Assembly: GCA_001768235.1 (NCBI GenBank)
Contig: MENK01000027.1
Span: forward strand, 1 to 64,000
Direction: 5' to 3'
From: Bacteroidetes bacterium GWB2_32_14
GTDB lineage: Bacteria > Bacteroidota > Bacteroidia > Bacteroidales > UBA12077
DNA length: 64,000 nucleotides
This document shows positions 60,665 to 64,000 of the stretch, in pieces; within the stretch, counting starts at the first letter, position 1, and every line of letters starts with the position of its first letter. Made by a program: the position numbers and the translations under genes. The notes beneath the pieces were generated by a model. The model did no database searches. It had not been told where the DNA came from and saw nothing but the letters and a program-made list of their open reading frames with translations.

Positions 60665-60990
60665 GATTATATATATTTAGTTATAAATACAATTTAATTT
60701 CAAATTTGTTGTGATAGCTTAGCGAAACATTTTACGATATCTTTTAACTATTTGTTTGTTTAATTCATTTATTTCTCTCGCAACTTTTGAACCATTTTAT
60801 ACATCTTAGCAAAACAAGGTACAAAATATTCAGAAAAATGAACGATAACAGGTAAAAAACAAATGGGTTGTTAAAAAACCCTAAAATTAATGAACTAAAG
60901 ATTAAAACAATTGTTTTTTAAGCTTAAACTTATTAACTTCGTTATTCTATCCCGAAACTTTATTTACTAACATAACTAAATTTAAAAATT

Positions 60991-61866
60991 ATGAAAACAA
61001 TTAAATTATTTTTTATTGGACTTGCAGTATTATCTGTAGGATTTTTCACATCGTGCGAAGATGATGAGGCAACTACCGGACCAACCATTGAGTTTATTGG
61101 TGGTACTTATGTTGATACTGATGCAACAGTAACTGAAGACTCAACATTTACATTTAAATGGATTGTAACCAAAGGAAGTGCAGACTTGGAATCATTTACT
61201 ATAAGATTAACAAACAATGATATAACAGGATACCCGGTTACAGATATCGATCCTGATTTATATCAAGGTCAACAAGCAATTACTCCGGCCGGAACAGGAG
61301 TTTATGAATATACATTTATTGCAACCGACGAAGATGGAATGACAGATTCAAAAACAATAACTGTAACTGTCGTTTCTGGTGCTGGCGCAATTATTACATA
61401 TACAGATAAAATAATTGGCTCTTACGATGCTTCAGAAGGAAGTTCATTTGCATCTGTAAACGGTCTAATATACAATTCTGCTGATGCAGCAACAAATTCA
61501 GATAAAATTGATTTTGTTTATTACTGGGGTGCATCAACTGATGCTACTATAGCTGCTCCAAGCAATGCTGCTGCACAAACAGTTTTTCCAGGAATAACAA
61601 GTTGGGCAACAAAAAATGCTACTGTTTTTGGAACTACTTCAATTACAGGAACAGATTTTGATGGAATGACTGATGACAGTGAAATAGTAACAGCTGCTAC
61701 AGGTTTAACTGCATCAAATGCAACAACCTTGGCTGTTGGTAATGTAATTGCTTTTGAAACAGCTTCTACTTCTGCCAATGCATCGAAAAAAGGATTAATT
61801 AAAGTTGTTGCTATAACTGGTACAACTGCTGGTACAATTGAAATTGAAGTAAAAGTTCAGGAATAA
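60991..61866 (+). CDS. Hypothetical surface lipoprotein, Ig/PKD-like N-terminal region
   Basis: FFTSCEDDE lipobox; Thr/Ala/Asp-rich mature part with beta-sandwich-like GVYEYTFIATDEDGMTDSKTITVTV. Confidence 0.7.
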   Translation: MKTIKLFFIGLAVLSVGFFTSCEDDEATTGPTIEFIGGTYVDTDATVTEDSTFTFKWIVTKGSADLESFTIRLTNNDITGYPVTDIDPDLYQGQQAITPAGTGVYEYTFIATDEDGMTDSKTITVTVVSGAGAIITYTDKIIGSYDASEGSSFASVNGLIYNSADAATNSDKIDFVYYWGASTDATIAAPSNAAAQTVFPGITSWATKNATVFGTTSITGTDFDGMTDDSEIVTAATGLTASNATTLAVGNVIAFETASTSANASKKGLIKVVAITGTTAGTIEIEVKVQE

Positions 61867-61899
61867 TCTATTTCTTCAATAAAGAACTTTTAATAAGAC

Positions 61900-61933
61900 A
61901 AAATCCGGGAGTGTAAAACTGCCGGATTTTTTA
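61900..61933 (+). terminator. Rho-independent terminator
   Basis: AAAATCCGGgAG TGTAAAA CTgCCGGATTTT plus T-tract. Confidence 0.75.
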
Positions 61934-61995
61934 TAAGTATTATGCCATTATTCGAAATTTTTTTACAACCCCGTTTATTACCTTCTGCTTAATTC

Positions 61996-62301
61996 CTATT
62001 CGTAAAAGTAATCGTCGATTGTCCATGAGCAGGCTGTAACCAGCTCGTTTTCGTTAAATGCTTTTTCGTTAAACTCCCGTATTCTTTTCATTATTTCTAT
62101 TGCCTGCTCATCGTTGCTGAATTGCATTAGTACTGCTGAATTATACCCGGGCCAAACAGCGGTATCAAAACGAGGATCGCCTTTAACACTTTTTGCAATA
62201 ACCTGCTCAATCACCTGGTAATCTTTAATATCGTTTAGCTCGAGCATTTTTAGTAAGGGCTCGCGAACACTAACGTTGCATGTTACATATATCATTTTCA
62301 T
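61996..62301 (-). CDS. PG0541-type RND transporter-associated protein
   Basis: MKMIYVTCNVSVREPLLKMLELNDIKDYQVIEQVIAKS...DPRFDTAVWPGYNSAVLMQF; next to RND efflux gene. Confidence 0.85.
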   Translation of the reverse strand: MKMIYVTCNVSVREPLLKMLELNDIKDYQVIEQVIAKSVKGDPRFDTAVWPGYNSAVLMQFSNDEQAIEIMKRIREFNEKAFNENELVTACSWTIDDYFYE

Positions 62302-62667
62302 AGTAAATATAAATTATGGTTTTTCCTGGTAGTTATTATTGAGCTACGAAGCATTTTTAAAATCTCAGTTGCTTCAGAATGAATTCCTTTAAAGTCTTCA
62401 TCATTTATATATTCTGACTGATTCAACAGTTCAAGCCAATACATAGTTTCATTACATTCTTTTTGAGAAATAGAAAGTTTATGCATGAAATCAGCTTTAC
62501 TTTGTGCATTTTGAGCTTCTCTAATATTTGTACCAACAGACGTTCCAGAGCGCAATAATTGTTTACTCAAAACATATTCTTTTTTTTTCATCAATTAATT
62601 TCTTAATAAATTTAATTATTAGCAGAGCAAATTTGAATGACTTCTCTTTTATTTCTTTTTCATTCAT
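62298..62667 (-). pseudogene. Four-helix-bundle (S23/IVS-type) protein with homopolymer frameshift
   Basis: MNEKEIKEKSFKFALLIIKFIKKLIDEKK + EYVLSKQLLRSGTSVGTNIREAQNAQSKADF...; halves are in different frames because of an A9 run at about 62580-62588. Confidence 0.75.
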
Positions 62668-62683
62668 AACTTATAATTAATTG

Positions 62684-64000
62684 TTACGCTTCTTTCCCGT
62701 GAAATACCGAATAAATTGTAGGAACAAGAATCAAAGTAACAACAGTTGAAATAAATAATCCACCAATAATAGTTACACCAAGCGGAGAATACATTTCGTG
62801 CCCCATGCCTTTACTCATTGCCATGGGTAACATACCTAACATTGTTGTAAAAGTTGTCATAAGTACCGGGCGTAAACGTGAACGGCCTGCTTCCTGAACG
62901 GCTTCTGATAATGAATACCCTCGTTTTCTTAACATATTCGTGTAATCAACAAGAATAATTCCGTTGTTTACAACTATTCCCATGAGCATGATTACACCAA
63001 TAAACGTGGTAACACTTAATGTCAGGCCGGTTATATAGAAAGCCAGTATAATACCTACAAATGTAAAAGGAATGGAAAACATAATTATAAACGGGTCTTT
63101 CAATGATTCGAACTGTGCAGCCATTACCATATATACCAGTATAATCCCGATAAATAAAATCAGGAACAAATCAGTAAAAGATTCTCCCTGGCTGGATAAT
63201 TGCCCCGCGAGTTTTACCTCAACTCCTGAAGGGAAATCCGTGTTATCTACAATTTCTTGAACCTGTTCAGATGCATGGCCTAAAGATATTCCCATGAGAT
63301 TTGCCATAATTTTAACAACTCTTTGCTGGGAGATATGATTTATTTGTAATGGCCCTGAGCCTATTGATATTTGAGCAAATGCAGAAACCGGGATTTGTTC
63401 CCCGCGGAGATTCGTTACCTCGATACTCGAAATATTTTCAAGCCTGTTTCTATATTCAGGTAAATAACGAATGACAATCTGGTAATCATTCCCTTTTTCT
63501 GTAAAATTACCTGCTTCGGCACCAAAAACAGATTGCCTTATTTGCAAAGCAATCATTGTTGTATTTAATGCCAGATCAGAAGCTTTATCTTTATCAATAT
63601 TGATATGAATTTCAGACTTTCCTTCATCTATTGTCGATTGAATATCTGTCAGGCCGTTTATTCCCCTTAATTTTTCAAAAAGAATATTTGCAACAGTATT
63701 CATTTCCTGGAAGTCATTACCCGAGATTTCGATTTCAACAGGTTTAATATTGCCGGTAACAGCATCAGAAATAAGGCTTCCTGCAGTAACATGGTACTTT
63801 TCGATTTCGGGAATTTCGGAAAGCTTATATCGTAGCATTTCCCCTATTTCCTTAGCCGAGCGCTCTCGTTTATCCGGTAAAACAAGGTGTGCAAGCACGG
63901 TACTTACATTTTTCCCTTCTTTAAACCCTACCGATGACATTGTTCCATCAGCAGTTTGACCTGAAATTGCAGATAACGATCCCGGAACCATTTCGGGGAT
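62684..64000 (-). CDS. RND efflux transporter permease (AcrB/CusA-type), C-terminal part; runs off window edge
   Basis: VYMVMAAQFESLKDPFIIMFSIPF, GVIMLMGIVVNNGIILVDY, GRSRLRPVLMTTFTTMLGMLPMA; frame open to 64000. Confidence 0.95.
   Translation of the reverse strand: MPEMVPGSLSAISGQTADGTMSSVGFKEGKNVSTVLAHLVLPDKRERSAKEIGEMLRYKLSEIPEIEKYHVTAGSLISDAVTGNIKPVEIEISGNDFQEMNTVANILFEKLRGINGLTDIQSTIDEGKSEIHINIDKDKASDLALNTTMIALQIRQSVFGAEAGNFTEKGNDYQIVIRYLPEYRNRLENISSIEVTNLRGEQIPVSAFAQISIGSGPLQINHISQQRVVKIMANLMGISLGHASEQVQEIVDNTDFPSGVEVKLAGQLSSQGESFTDLFLILFIGIILVYMVMAAQFESLKDPFIIMFSIPFTFVGIILAFYITGLTLSVTTFIGVIMLMGIVVNNGIILVDYTNMLRKRGYSLSEAVQEAGRSRLRPVLMTTFTTMLGMLPMAMSKGMGHEMYSPLGVTIIGGLFISTVVTLILVPTIYSVFHGKEA

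Overview
This 64 kb window is a low-GC chromosomal segment that looks like Bacteroidota. The evidence is the gene families present (ExbB/ExbD block, IPExxxVDY, DUF3078, PG0541-type protein), TAnnTTTG-type -7 boxes, and SPII/outer-membrane proteins typical of the phylum. It contains about 60 supportable CDSs, 3 tRNAs (Ser-GGA, Arg-TCG, and a CAT tRNA for Met or Ile2), several intrinsic terminators, and many core genes: dprA, gdhA, leuS, acpP-fabF-rnc, purN, a two-component system, M23/M28/M49 peptidases, AsmA, GH3, GH29, comF and an RND efflux gene. No CRISPR array, rRNA, integrase, transposase or phage module was found. The most interesting region is an apparently co-transcribed minus-strand cluster at about 39.98-49.43 kb: TetR, GNAT-like acyltransferase, SDR, PlsC-like acyltransferase, MMPL/RND, LolA-like, patatin, GT2, and DUF1302-like porin. 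It reads as a lipid synthesis/remodelling plus envelope-export system. About 5 kb away lies a cysteate-synthase-family gene, the entry enzyme for capnine/sulfonolipids, so a sulfonolipid or sphingolipid-like pathway is a testable hypothesis. Other points of interest are a minimal mtnA-class II aldolase-mtnP set (methylthioadenosine/DHAP-shunt-like), a perfect 19-bp-arm palindrome in front of a TetR gene, two intergenic hairpin arrays, tandem gdhA paralogs flanking dprA, and two frameshifted four-helix-bundle (S23-type) genes.
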